Shown: positions 16,114 to 23,462 of the stretch, one piece after another
Layout of the letters: every line of letters begins with the position of its first letter
Numbering within the stretch: the first letter of the stretch is position 1
DNA from: an uncultured Lachnospiraceae bacterium
Lineage (GTDB): Bacteria; Bacillota; Clostridia; Lachnospirales; Lachnospiraceae
Length of the DNA stretch: 30,954 bases
Assembly: GCA_910586255.1 (NCBI GenBank)
Contig: CAJUHR010000041.1
Span: forward strand, 1 to 30,954
Direction of reading: 5' to 3'
Notes under the pieces: generated by a model
What the model was told of the DNA's origin: nothing
Seen by the model: the letters and a program-made list of their open reading frames with translations, nothing else
Database searches by the model: none
Translations under genes and position numbers: made by a program

Positions 16114-16144
16114 AAATGGCTATGCGGAAACGCATAGCCATTTT
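16114..16144 (+). terminator. Hairpin terminator before the ToxN/AbiQ remnant
   Basis: A perfect 13-bp stem, AAATGGCTATGCG (16114-16126) with CGCATAGCCATTT (16131-16143), closed by a GAAA tetraloop and ending in a TTTT run (16141-16144). In type III systems such a hairpin controls the ratio of antitoxin RNA to toxin mRNA. It ends 14 bases before the toxin ATG. Confidence 0.75.
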
Positions 16145-16158
16145 CAGCAAGGAGACAT

Positions 16159-16692
16159 ATGCAGACAAATTTCAGATTATACAAGGCAGATATGAAGTAT
16201 ATCCGTAATCTACATAATACAGATGATAAAGTACTCTCTGTTTCACCACAGGCAGGAAAGGATAATAGGGTATTAATAGGAATTGTAATTGCTTGTTGGA
16301 TTCATAAATATTGCATATCCCTTTCATCGCCTAAAGAAAACATAAAAAATGAAAAATTCTATGGATTTTTCCAAGATTGAAGTAAACGGAAAATTATTAG
16401 GTGTTTTGAATTTTAATTTGATGATACCTATTAGTGACGAGCAACTACTGCTTGCTGATACAGCGATTTTCGGGAGAGATAGGAAAGCATCAAATATTAC
16501 AAGAAACTATGTGCTCAGGAGTTGGAATGGTGTCAGGAAAATAGTGAAATGATTTGCAATAAAGCAAATGTTTTGTATAAGAAATACTTATCTAACGAGT
16601 CGTTTACAGGCAGAAACCGTTGTCTGAATTTCCCCATATTAGAAATAGCATGTAAAAAATATAATTTAACAATAAAGAAAGGCAAAAAATAA
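16159..16692 (+). pseudogene. ToxN/AbiQ-family type III toxin, frameshifted
   Basis: Three reading-frame pieces join into one protein of about 177 residues, the normal size for this endoribonuclease family. Piece 1, from the ATG at 16159 (after AAGGAG), carries LYKADMKYIRNLHNTDDKV and IGIVIACWIHKYCISLSSPK, the family N terminus with its K-Y-x-x-x-LSSPK strand. Near 16335-16350, in A-rich sequence, the frame shifts by +1. Piece 2 continues MKNSMDFSKIEVNGKLLGVL and NFNLMIPISD. At about 16514-16516 one base is missing and the frame returns to the first. Piece 3 gives ELEWCQENSEMICNKANVLY, KKYLSNESF and a C-terminal CLNFPILEIACKKYN, stop at 16690. Two shifts make an intact toxin unlikely. Base composition is far more AT-rich than recO or glyS, pointing to acquired DNA. 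Confidence 0.85.
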
Positions 16693-16763
16693 CCTTTTTG
16701 CGAACATTACCATAATGTAACAATTCAGACTGCGGGGAATACATTATGAATTTAAGGAAAGTA

Positions 16764-16792
16764 TTGAAAATATAAGGATTTGACGATATAAT
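16764..16792 (+). promoter_or_regulatory. Promoter for the lipoprotein-glyS operon
   Basis: TTGAAA (16764-16769), a 17-nt spacer and a perfect TATAAT (16787-16792). Transcription would start near 16799, about 210 bases before the lipoprotein ATG. Confidence 0.75.
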
Positions 16793-16799
16793 AGGAACA

Positions 16800-17010
16800 C
16801 TGAACTTCAGCCATAATAGAGACAAGATGATGCAGACATCGGCCGCTGACTGTGCCGTTGCTTTCATAAGTCAGGACCGGCGTGCCTATGGCTGACGGAA
16901 AGTATATCGGCAGGAAGACGGCAGGATATTGCCGCACCTGTTTGTACCCGAATAAAGCGGGGCATGCAATGCTGTGAAACGCGCAGTAGAATGGAGGAAA
17001 TGAGGAAATT
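16800..17010 (+). other. Long 5' leader of the lipoprotein-glyS operon, unassigned
   Basis: About 210 nt between the promoter and the lipoprotein start with no convincing gene. It is noticeably more GC-rich than the decayed DNA just upstream and has small potential stems, for example GGCAG and CTGCC-like arms near 16913-16940. I looked for a T-box, which would be expected upstream of a tRNA synthetase, and did not see its conserved core. No known riboswitch class was recognised. Confidence 0.35.
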
Positions 17011-17676
17011 ATGAAAAAGCGCAGATTCATCGGGCTTCTGGCACTGGGAGCCGCCGGGTTTTTGATGGTTTCCTGCGGCAGTCTGGGAGGAAATGGCAAG
17101 TGGGCGGCCAGTGAGAACAGTATCTATGTGACAAAGGAGCTGGAGATCCAGAGTGCAATGGTTTTTACCTCAGCAGAGGCCAATGAGCTGTACAACCAGG
17201 AGGAGCTGGCAGAGGAGGCGAGAGCCTGGATACAGGATTACAATGTCTCCGAGGGAGCAGCCGCGGCCGCGGAAAACCATGATGGGATGAATAAGCTTCC
17301 GGTGGCTTTAAAATCCTTTCGTCTGGAAGGTCAGACGGGAGCGCTGGTGTTTGATTATAACACCCCGGAGGATTTTGTGAAATTTGCTCAGGCAGTGGGG
17401 GATGATACCCACACGGTCACTTCCCTTTCCGTGGGAGCGGCAGCCGATGTTCTGACATCGGGGGATTATTCCGGAACCTTTACTTCCATGGACGGAGCCG
17501 TGGCGGACTTAAGCGAGGTGACAAAGCAGAGCAAGTACAAGGCAGTGGCGGTGGAAGGAGCCGGGGTTGTCTGTCTGGAGGGAAAGGTAAAGTATATCTC
17601 AGCCGGCGACACGGTGATCCGGGATGAGCATACGGCCGTGACCGGAGAGGGAATCAATTACATTATATTTCAATAA
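17011..17676 (+). CDS. Putative lipoprotein of unknown function
   Basis: A 221-aa protein with a lipoprotein signal peptide: basic MKKRR, hydrophobic core (about 6-20) and a lipobox LMVSC with the lipidated C22. The mature part is mildly acidic, about 200 residues, without motifs I recognise; it has an Ala-rich stretch (EGAAAAAENHD, about 87-97) and ends in a beta-rich segment. It is separated from glyS by only 14 bases and shares its promoter, so it is probably co-transcribed. The pairing with a tRNA synthetase says little about function. Surface exposure on the membrane is inferred from the lipobox. Confidence 0.8.
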   Translation: MKKRRFIGLLALGAAGFLMVSCGSLGGNGKWAASENSIYVTKELEIQSAMVFTSAEANELYNQEELAEEARAWIQDYNVSEGAAAAAENHDGMNKLPVALKSFRLEGQTGALVFDYNTPEDFVKFAQAVGDDTHTVTSLSVGAAADVLTSGDYSGTFTSMDGAVADLSEVTKQSKYKAVAVEGAGVVCLEGKVKYISAGDTVIRDEHTAVTGEGINYIIFQ

Positions 17677-17690
17677 GGGAGGAGACCTAC

Positions 17691-19079
17691 ATGGAAAAGA
17701 CATTGGATAAGATTGTGGCACTGGCAAAGAGCAGAGGATTTGTGTATCCTGGCTCTGAGATTTACGGCGGACTTGCCAACACCTGGGATTACGGAAATCT
17801 GGGTGTAGAGCTTAAAAATAACGTAAAAAAGGCCTGGTGGCAGAAATTTGTCCAGGAAAGCCCCTACAATGTGGGCGTGGACTGCGCCATTTTGATGAAT
17901 TCCCAGACCTGGGTGGCTTCCGGCCATCTGGGCAGCTTTTCCGATCCGCTGATGGACTGTAAGGCATGTAAGGAGCGTTTCCGGGCAGATCAGCTGATCG
18001 AAGGCTATATGGAAGAGCACGGGATCAAGATCGAGGGCTCAGTGGATGCCTGGTCTCAGGAGGATATGAAAAAATACATTGACGACAACAACATCTGCTG
18101 CCCAAGCTGCGGCAAGCATGATTTTACGGATATCCGCCAGTTCAACCTGATGTTTAAGACCTTCCAGGGTGTGACTGAGGATGCCAAGAACACAGTGTAT
18201 CTGCGGCCGGAGACGGCTCAGGGTATTTTTGTCAATTTCAAAAATGTCCAGAGAACCTCCAGAAAGAAGGTGCCCTTCGGCATTGCCCAAATCGGTAAGT
18301 CCTTTAGGAACGAGATTACGCCCGGGAACTTTACCTTCCGCACCCGTGAGTTTGAGCAGATGGAGCTGGAATTTTTCTGTAAGCCGGACACGGACCTGGA
18401 GTGGTTTGCCTACTGGAAGCAGTTTTGTATTGACTGGCTGAAGGCCTTAGGAATGAAGGACGAGGAGATGCGGGCCAGAGACCATGAGCCGGAGGAGTTG
18501 AGCTTTTACAGCAAGGCCACAACGGACATTGAATTTTTGTTCCCCTTCGGCTGGGGTGAGCTGTGGGGCATCGCAGACCGGACCAACTATGACTTAAGCC
18601 GCCATCAGGAGACCTCCGGACAGGATCTGTCCTACTTTGATGACGAGACCAAGGACCGGTATATTCCTTATGTGATTGAGCCCTCCCTGGGAGCTGACCG
18701 GGTGACCTTAGCTTTCCTCTGTGCCGCCTATGACGAGGAGGAGATCGGCGAGGGAGATGTGCGGACCGTGCTTCATTTCCACCCGGCTTTAGCCCCGGTG
18801 AAGGTAGGGGTGCTGCCGCTTTCCAAGAAGCTGGCTGAGGGAGCGGAGAAGATCTATGGGGAGCTGAGCAAATATTACAACTGTGAGTATGACGACCGGG
18901 GGAATATCGGCAAGCGCTACCGCAGACAGGATGAGATCGGAACCCCCTTCTGCGTGACCTATGACTTTGAGTCAGAGACCGATGAGGCAGTGACGGTCCG
19001 CGACCGGGATACCATGGACCAGGTGCGGGTGCCGATTGCAGAGCTGAAAGCATATCTGGAGGACAAGTTCCGGTTTTAA
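17691..19079 (+). CDS. glyS: Glycyl-tRNA synthetase, single-chain dimeric type
   Basis: A 462-aa class II synthetase of the eukaryotic/archaeal-like alpha2 type (also called glyQS), which charges tRNA-Gly with glycine. The N terminus (LDKIVALAKSRGFVYPGSEI and YGGLANTWDYG) is diagnostic. A zinc-finger-like insertion has C90/C93 and C137/C140. Motif 2 is near 205-226 (FRNEITPGNF with FRTREFEQMELE). Motif 3 is in SLGADRVTLAFL. The C terminus is the anticodon-binding domain (APVKVGVLPLSKKLAEGAEK, then KRYRRQDEIGTPFCVT). Length is normal. The ATG follows GGGAGGAG. No T-box was seen in its leader region. Confidence 0.97.
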   Translation: MEKTLDKIVALAKSRGFVYPGSEIYGGLANTWDYGNLGVELKNNVKKAWWQKFVQESPYNVGVDCAILMNSQTWVASGHLGSFSDPLMDCKACKERFRADQLIEGYMEEHGIKIEGSVDAWSQEDMKKYIDDNNICCPSCGKHDFTDIRQFNLMFKTFQGVTEDAKNTVYLRPETAQGIFVNFKNVQRTSRKKVPFGIAQIGKSFRNEITPGNFTFRTREFEQMELEFFCKPDTDLEWFAYWKQFCIDWLKALGMKDEEMRARDHEPEELSFYSKATTDIEFLFPFGWGELWGIADRTNYDLSRHQETSGQDLSYFDDETKDRYIPYVIEPSLGADRVTLAFLCAAYDEEEIGEGDVRTVLHFHPALAPVKVGVLPLSKKLAEGAEKIYGELSKYYNCEYDDRGNIGKRYRRQDEIGTPFCVTYDFESETDEAVTVRDRDTMDQVRVPIAELKAYLEDKFRF

Positions 19080-19115
19080 AATTATGACGTTTCCTATAGA
19101 AAGGAGAGGACCGCT

Positions 19116-20237
19116 ATGCCGCCTGTCAGCTTACTGGTAAAGCCGTCCTCCGGCAACTGCAATCTGCGGTGTGACTATTGCTTTTATTATGACACAATGG
19201 AAAAGCGGCAGCAGGCCTCCTACGGATTTATGTCGGAGGAGACCCTGGAGGCTCTGATCAAAAGGGCCCTGGCATTTGCCACCAAAAGCTGCACCATTGC
19301 CTATCAGGGAGGGGAGCCTACCTTGAGGGGGCTGGACTTTTTTTCCCGGTCCATAAAGCTGGAGGAGAAATACAACAAAAACCATATTCCGATTCATCAC
19401 GCCATCCAGACCAACGGCTATTATTTAGACAGGCAGTGGGCGAAGTTTTTCCGGGACAATCATTTTCTGGTGGGAGTGTCCTTGGACGGCGGCCCGAAGC
19501 TTCATGACCAGTACCGGCGGACGCCCACGGGGGAGGGAAGCTTTTACCGGGTCATGGAGCATGTGGAGCTTTTGAAACGGGAGCGTGTGGATTTTAACAT
19601 TCTCTCGGTGGTAAACGGGCAGACGGCCCCCCATATCCGGAAGACATACCAGTTTTACAAGAAAAACGGGCTGAATTATCTCCAGTTTATTGCCTGTCTG
19701 GATCCGTTTGGGGAGGAGCCTGGAAAAAGGGAGTATTCCCTGACCCCCCAGGTCTACGGAAGATTTCTCACAGAGCTCTTTGAGCTGTGGTATGAGGATC
19801 TGAAGGCGGGGAGACAGCCCTATATCCGGCAGTTTGAAAATTATATTGCCCTTTTATTAGGACAGCCCCCGGAGGCCTGCGATATGCGGGGAATCTGCTC
19901 CAAGCAGTACGTGGTGGAGGCGGACGGAGGGGTGTATCCCTGTGATTTTTATGTGCTGGACGAATACCGCCTCGGCAATGTACACCGCAATACCTTTGAG
20001 GAGATCGATCAGGCCCGGGAAAAGCTGGGCTTTGTCCGGGAATCCATGAAAAAGGAGGAAGGGTGTGAGAAATGCCGTTACTATGCCCTTTGCCGCGGAG
20101 GCTGCCGCAGGACCAGACTGGAGACGGCCGGAAATCACCAATATTTTTGTGAGGCCTATCAGATGTTTTTTGATGCCTGCCTTCCGGGGATGATGGAGAT
20201 TGCCGGTTGGGTGGGAGGCAATGCCAGTACCAGGTAA
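19116..20237 (+). CDS. Radical SAM anaerobic sulfatase-maturase type enzyme (anSME, SPASM domain)
   Basis: A 373-aa radical SAM protein closest to anSME, which converts an active-site Cys or Ser of type I sulfatases to formylglycine. The SAM cluster is C15-x3-C19-x2-C22 (NCNLRCDYC). The SPASM/twitch region has C255, C261, C276, C317, C320, C326, C330 and C345, suited to two auxiliary 4Fe-4S clusters. C276-D277 (YPCDFYVLD) lines up with the Cys-Asp pair of the Clostridium perfringens enzyme, in which that Asp is the proposed catalytic base. QGGEPTL is the usual GGE motif. No sulfatase gene is visible in the window, so the substrate must be encoded elsewhere. It starts 36 bases after glyS, behind AAAGGAGAGG. 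Confidence 0.88.
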   Translation: MPPVSLLVKPSSGNCNLRCDYCFYYDTMEKRQQASYGFMSEETLEALIKRALAFATKSCTIAYQGGEPTLRGLDFFSRSIKLEEKYNKNHIPIHHAIQTNGYYLDRQWAKFFRDNHFLVGVSLDGGPKLHDQYRRTPTGEGSFYRVMEHVELLKRERVDFNILSVVNGQTAPHIRKTYQFYKKNGLNYLQFIACLDPFGEEPGKREYSLTPQVYGRFLTELFELWYEDLKAGRQPYIRQFENYIALLLGQPPEACDMRGICSKQYVVEADGGVYPCDFYVLDEYRLGNVHRNTFEEIDQAREKLGFVRESMKKEEGCEKCRYYALCRGGCRRTRLETAGNHQYFCEAYQMFFDACLPGMMEIAGWVGGNASTR

Positions 20238-20310
20238 GAGCGGAAGGGAAAGGCTTGCACAGAGACTGGACATGGGAATGTGGTAAGAGATGAGCAGTTT
20301 CTAAGAAACA

Positions 20311-20348
20311 GAGGTCAGGGGTGTCTGTTACAGACATTTCCTGACCTC
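20311..20348. terminator. Bidirectional hairpin between anSME and DUF3842 genes
   Basis: Outer stem GAGGTCAGG (20311-20319) with CCTGACCTC (20340-20348) and inner stem TGTCTG (20322-20327) with CAGACA (20331-20336), loop TTA. It lies between convergent genes and includes the stop codon of the minus-strand gene. T-runs on either side are short, so it is a likely but not ideal terminator. Confidence 0.55.
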
Positions 20349-20735
20349 TTCGATTACCAGGGAAATAATATCATTCAGGGACAAACCGTCCGCGCCGATC
20401 ACCTGATGGTTGCAGCGGTTCACCGGCATGAGAAGCTGACGGGCCCGGCTTTGTCCCACAGCCACAGCCATAGCCGGCGTCACCTCCCCGTGAAGGGAGT
20501 CGGCAATCACAATGCCGATGGGCCCGATAATCAAATCCGAATCTCTGGCAGCCACAATCACCGGGTTCTCTCCGGTGGCGCCAAAGTCGGCGCCGGCCTT
20601 TAACATGGCGGCAGTGGCTGTGCTGTTGGTGCCAACGGCCAGGATTTCCTGGCGGGGAAATTGTTTCTTTAATTGTTCAATGATGGCTCTTCCCATCTTG
20701 CCTCCCTGGCCGTCAATTACTGTGATTTTTTTCAT
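20328..20735 (-). CDS. DUF3842 family protein
   Basis: A 135-aa protein of the DUF3842 family, common in Clostridia. It begins with a Rossmann-like glycine motif (ITVIDGQGGKMGRAIIEQL) and continues with alternating strands and helices (ILAVGTNSTATAAMLKAGAD, then NPVIVAARDSDLIIGPIG). The fold resembles a nucleotide-binding domain; the ligand and reaction are unknown. The start is supported by a GAGGAGA site upstream on the minus strand. It lies 67 bases downstream of the AraC-type regulator gene on the same strand and may be its operon partner. The hairpin at its 3' end covers the stop codon. Confidence 0.88.
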   Translation of the reverse strand: MKKITVIDGQGGKMGRAIIEQLKKQFPRQEILAVGTNSTATAAMLKAGADFGATGENPVIVAARDSDLIIGPIGIVIADSLHGEVTPAMAVAVGQSRARQLLMPVNRCNHQVIGADGLSLNDIISLVIEEVRKCL

Positions 20736-20802
20736 AAATGTTCTCCTCGTTTCTTTTTTTGACTAATTTTACAGGCGTGCAGAGGGCGCTGACAGCAGGT
20801 AT

Positions 20803-21669
20803 TTATTCACCGGAATTTGGGCGATGTTGTACCAGCTCCGGGCGGTTTCGTTTTCGCCATTCATTAGGAGGAAGGTGCATGACCCCCCGAAATGCCCGGG
20901 TAAAATGAAACTGGTTCGGATAGCCGACCTGGCCGGCTATTTCTGAGATGGTCAGTCTGGTGGAGCGAAGATACTCACAGGCCTTGTGAATCCGGTATGC
21001 AATCAAAAATTCCTGGGGGCTCTTCTGCGTCATTTTCTTAAACAGTTTGCTGAAATAGCTGCGGTTTAAACCTAAATGGGTGGCCATGTCTTCCACTGAG
21101 ATTTCTTTCATATAGTTGTTTTCAATGTAGTCAACAGTGGACTGGACATAGAACTTTTTGATGTCATCTTTGGGAAGGGGCCTGGCGGTGGAGGAATACT
21201 GAATGAGGGCGCCGAAAAACAGGTACGTGTATCCTACAACCTGGGCGGGGAGCATATCCGGTTCATCCAGCATGTGCAGCAGACAGGAAAACACTTCCTG
21301 GCAGCCGGCTTCTGTGGAGGCGTTGAAAATTGGGCTGGCCTGAGAAAGGCCGGCGTGGTTTAAGAATTCCCTGGCCTTCAGCCCGTCAAATTCAATCCAC
21401 ATATATTCCCATGGCTCGTTGCCGTCAGCGCTGTAATGGACGATTTGATTGGGCTCAATGAGAAAGGCCTGGTCCTTGCGGAGCCGGTAGCAGGCAGATT
21501 GTCCCTGGGGGCCGGTTTGGTAGGTGCCCTTGCCGGAAAGGATGCAATGGATCAGATAATGGTTGCGTATGGCAGGACCGAAGGTGTGGTAGGGCTCGCA
21601 TTGTTCCCGGCCGTATTGGTAGATGGTGATGTCAAAGTAGTCGTTGCTGAGAAATAAGCAGTTCTGCAT
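20803..21669 (-). CDS. AraC family transcriptional regulator, probably of galactoside use
   Basis: A 288-aa regulator. An N-terminal cupin-like sensor domain (about 1-150, with YLIHCILSGKGTYQTGPQG and AFLIEPNQIVHYSADG) is followed by two helix-turn-helix motifs near the C terminus: ISVEDMATHLGLNRSYFSKL and LTISEIAGQVGYPNQFHFTR. The frame extends to 21774, but that part reads through the leader hairpin and has no family similarity. The ATG at 21669 has AGAGGGA upstream and starts with the usual sensor domain. It is divergent from the sugar-binding protein and alpha-galactosidase genes, which it likely controls. A strong minus-strand promoter lies about 115 bases upstream. Confidence 0.9.
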   Translation of the reverse strand: MQNCLFLSNDYFDITIYQYGREQCEPYHTFGPAIRNHYLIHCILSGKGTYQTGPQGQSACYRLRKDQAFLIEPNQIVHYSADGNEPWEYMWIEFDGLKAREFLNHAGLSQASPIFNASTEAGCQEVFSCLLHMLDEPDMLPAQVVGYTYLFFGALIQYSSTARPLPKDDIKKFYVQSTVDYIENNYMKEISVEDMATHLGLNRSYFSKLFKKMTQKSPQEFLIAYRIHKACEYLRSTRLTISEIAGQVGYPNQFHFTRAFRGVMHLPPNEWRKRNRPELVQHRPNSGE

Positions 21670-21732
21670 GGAGAAGTCCCTCTTTTTCCGGAAGGTGTAA
21701 AAACAGCACAGGATTGGTTCCGTCAATATATA

Positions 21733-21781
21733 CCAAAATGTGTCCTGCTTTTTTGATGCGTAAAAAAAGAACACATTTTGG
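21733..21781 (-). promoter_or_regulatory. Inverted repeat in the araC-type gene leader
   Basis: CCAAAATGTGT (21733-21743) and ACACATTTTGG (21771-21781) are perfect 11-base arms, with a T6 and an A7 run as further pairing between them. Relative to the minus-strand promoter the first arm begins almost at the transcription start. It could be an RNA hairpin in the leader or a DNA operator just downstream of the start. Confidence 0.6.
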
Positions 21782-21787
21782 CATATG

Positions 21788-21838
21788 AAAGATCATACCA
21801 TCACATGTACAAAGCTGTCAAGAGGTGGTATGATCTTT
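21788..21838. promoter_or_regulatory. Candidate operator: inverted GATCATACC half-sites around the araC promoter
   Basis: AAAGATCATACCA (21788-21800) and TGGTATGATCTTT (21826-21838) are perfect 13-base inverted arms, 25 bases apart. One arm covers the minus-strand -10 box, the other lies just upstream of its -35 box. The same GGTATG/CATACC core appears as a second inverted pair (22023-22030 and 22052-22057) in front of the sugar-binding protein gene. This is a good candidate for the regulator's own binding site. The arm plus T-run could alternatively act as a plus-strand terminator. Confidence 0.5.
21792..21821 (-). promoter_or_regulatory. Promoter of the AraC-type regulator
   Basis: Read on the minus strand: TTGACA (21821 to 21816), an 18-nt spacer and TATGAT (21797 to 21792). 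This gives a start near 21785 and a leader of about 115 nt. It is the best consensus promoter in the window. Confidence 0.75.
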
Positions 21839-21841
21839 TTG

Positions 21842-22146
21842 TAAGCCAAAACCCCGGGGATGCTTTTTTAGTTACTGTTCACGTGCGCTCACAGCAATCA
21901 GCAAAAATCCATGAAAATCGCCTGCAGCAATGGGATTTTTGCTTGCCAACTTAAGTTGTTGTACGGTCATCGCAGCAAATGCCCAGACCTACCTGAACAG
22001 CAGCATTTTTTACACCTGAATCATCATACCGTAACTGAAAGGCAGCTTTTTGGTATGCTTTGATGTAATTGAATGGAAATCAGAAGCAGTAGTGTGATAA
22101 CATATAGCGGAATGTGTCTGCAATATTGAAAAGGAGAGAGTGAGAG
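21842..22146 (+). promoter_or_regulatory. Divergent regulatory region upstream of the sugar-binding protein gene
   Basis: About 305 bases without a gene. It holds GTTACTGTTCAC (21871-21882, reverse complement of the recurring intergenic motif) and a hairpin of GCAAAAATCC (21901-21910) with GGATTTTTGC (21933-21942). Two inverted half-sites follow: ATCATACC (22023-22030) and GGTATG (22052-22057). The ribosome binding site AAGGAGAGAG sits at 22129-22138. I could not assign a firm -35/-10 pair; TTGAAT near 22068 followed by an AT-rich TGATAACATATAG stretch is the best guess. An AraC-dependent promoter would be expected to have a weak -35. Confidence 0.45.
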
Positions 22147-23433
22147 TTGAAAGGATGGAAAAGCTATTTGTCCGTTTTGACAGCTGGTGTATTAGGAGTT
22201 TCACTGACTGCATGCGGGGGAAGCGCCGGTGGAAAGGGTTCGGCAGAAGGAAGTGATGGCGGGGCGCTGACCGTTTCAATCTGGGATAATAATCAGCTGG
22301 CAGGGCTGACTGAGATTATGGGGGATTTTACTGAAAAGACAGGAATCGGGGTTGAAATTCAGGTAGTGCCCTGGGATCAGTACTGGACGCTTTTGGAGGC
22401 GGGGGCTCAGGGCGGCACTTTGCCGGATGTCTTTTGGATGCACTCAAATTACAGCCAGAAATTTATGAGCAATGATATGCTTTTGGATTTGACGGATAAG
22501 GTGGCTTTAAGTGAGACTATCGATATGGCAAATTATTACGAGGATATTGCGCAGCTGTATCAGCTGGACGGGAAGATTTATGGGATTCCCAAGGATTATG
22601 ACACGATTGGTCTCTGGTATAACAAGAAGATGTTTGATGAGGCGGGACTGGATTATCCAGATGAAAGTTGGACCTGGCAGACCCTGGCCGAGACGGCAAA
22701 GAAGCTGACCAGGGAGGATGGAAGTCAGTATGGTTTTGTGTCTCCGGCAAGCTATAATCAGGACGGATATTACAATTTGATTTACAGTATGGGCGGCAGT
22801 GTGCTGAGTGAAGATAAAAAGCAGTCTATGTGGGATTCCCCGGAGACAAAGAAGGCGATGCAGTGGTGGTATGACAATCTTGTGACTGTATGCATGCCGT
22901 CTCAGCAGGTGATGGGTGAGACATCATCTGACATTCTTTTCAGCTCCGGCAAAGCGGCTATGGTTATGCAGGGTTCTTGGATGGTGGCAGCCTACAAGGC
23001 CAATGAATATACTGATGCAAACTGTGATGTGGCTGTTCTGCCAAAGGCAGAGGACGGCAACCAGATCTCTATCTACAATGGACTGGGATGGGCAGCGGCT
23101 GCTGAGGGGGACCGGACGGAGGATGCGTGGAAGCTTTTGGAGTATTTGGGAAGCAAGGAGGCACAGACCAAGCAAGCTCAGCTGGGAGTGACCATGTCTG
23201 CATACAAGGGGACATCGGATACATGGGTGTCTTGTGCGCCGGAGTTTAACCTGCAGGCCTTTTTAGATATGTCTGAGAAGATGGTAATCCGGCCTTACAG
23301 CAGAAACACAAAGGCATGGGAGGATTATTCCCAGGAAACTATGGTGAAGGCGTATACTGGAGAGATGCCTATGGATGCGATCTGTGAGGATATCGCAGCT
23401 TACATGAACAAACAGCTGGCAGAAGAAAACTAA
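22147..23433 (+). CDS. Sugar ABC transporter substrate-binding lipoprotein
   Basis: A 428-aa family 1 extracellular solute-binding protein. The signal peptide ends in SLTAC with lipidated C23, then a Gly/Ser linker and the domain start ALTVSIWDNNQLAGLTEI. Family features include GIPKDYDTIGLWYNKKMFDE and the aromatic-rich ligand cleft (WDQYWTLLE, QWWYDNLV, MQGSWMVAAY). The start is TTG at 22147 after AAGGAGAGAG; no better ATG is near. The alpha-galactosidase gene follows 29 bases later, so the ligand is probably an alpha-galactoside such as melibiose, raffinose or a fragment of a galactomannan. No permease or ATPase gene is present nearby, so it must use membrane components encoded elsewhere. 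Confidence 0.9.
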   Translation: MKGWKSYLSVLTAGVLGVSLTACGGSAGGKGSAEGSDGGALTVSIWDNNQLAGLTEIMGDFTEKTGIGVEIQVVPWDQYWTLLEAGAQGGTLPDVFWMHSNYSQKFMSNDMLLDLTDKVALSETIDMANYYEDIAQLYQLDGKIYGIPKDYDTIGLWYNKKMFDEAGLDYPDESWTWQTLAETAKKLTREDGSQYGFVSPASYNQDGYYNLIYSMGGSVLSEDKKQSMWDSPETKKAMQWWYDNLVTVCMPSQQVMGETSSDILFSSGKAAMVMQGSWMVAAYKANEYTDANCDVAVLPKAEDGNQISIYNGLGWAAAAEGDRTEDAWKLLEYLGSKEAQTKQAQLGVTMSAYKGTSDTWVSCAPEFNLQAFLDMSEKMVIRPYSRNTKAWEDYSQETMVKAYTGEMPMDAICEDIAAYMNKQLAEEN

Positions 23434-23462
23434 GACAGAAGGGATCTGGCGAAGAAAAGCAT

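Noticed and set aside
16023..16208. 61-aa open frame upstream of the toxin remnant
   Set aside because: It reads through the terminator hairpin and overlaps the toxin start; the region fits an RNA better than a protein.
16800..17010. T-box riboswitch before glyS
   Set aside because: Expected by analogy, but I could not find the conserved T-box core or a paired terminator/antiterminator.
18331..19053. 240-aa open frame on the minus strand inside glyS
   Set aside because: Pro/Arg/Ser-rich, no family similarity, fully inside a clear glycyl-tRNA synthetase gene; a shadow of biased codon use.
19768..20337. 189-aa minus-strand open frame inside the anSME gene
   Set aside because: Low-complexity translation antisense to the conserved SPASM cysteines.
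20280..20766. Two plus-strand open frames of 107 and 84 aa opposite DUF3842
   Set aside because: Antisense to a conserved protein with a proper start; no independent evidence.
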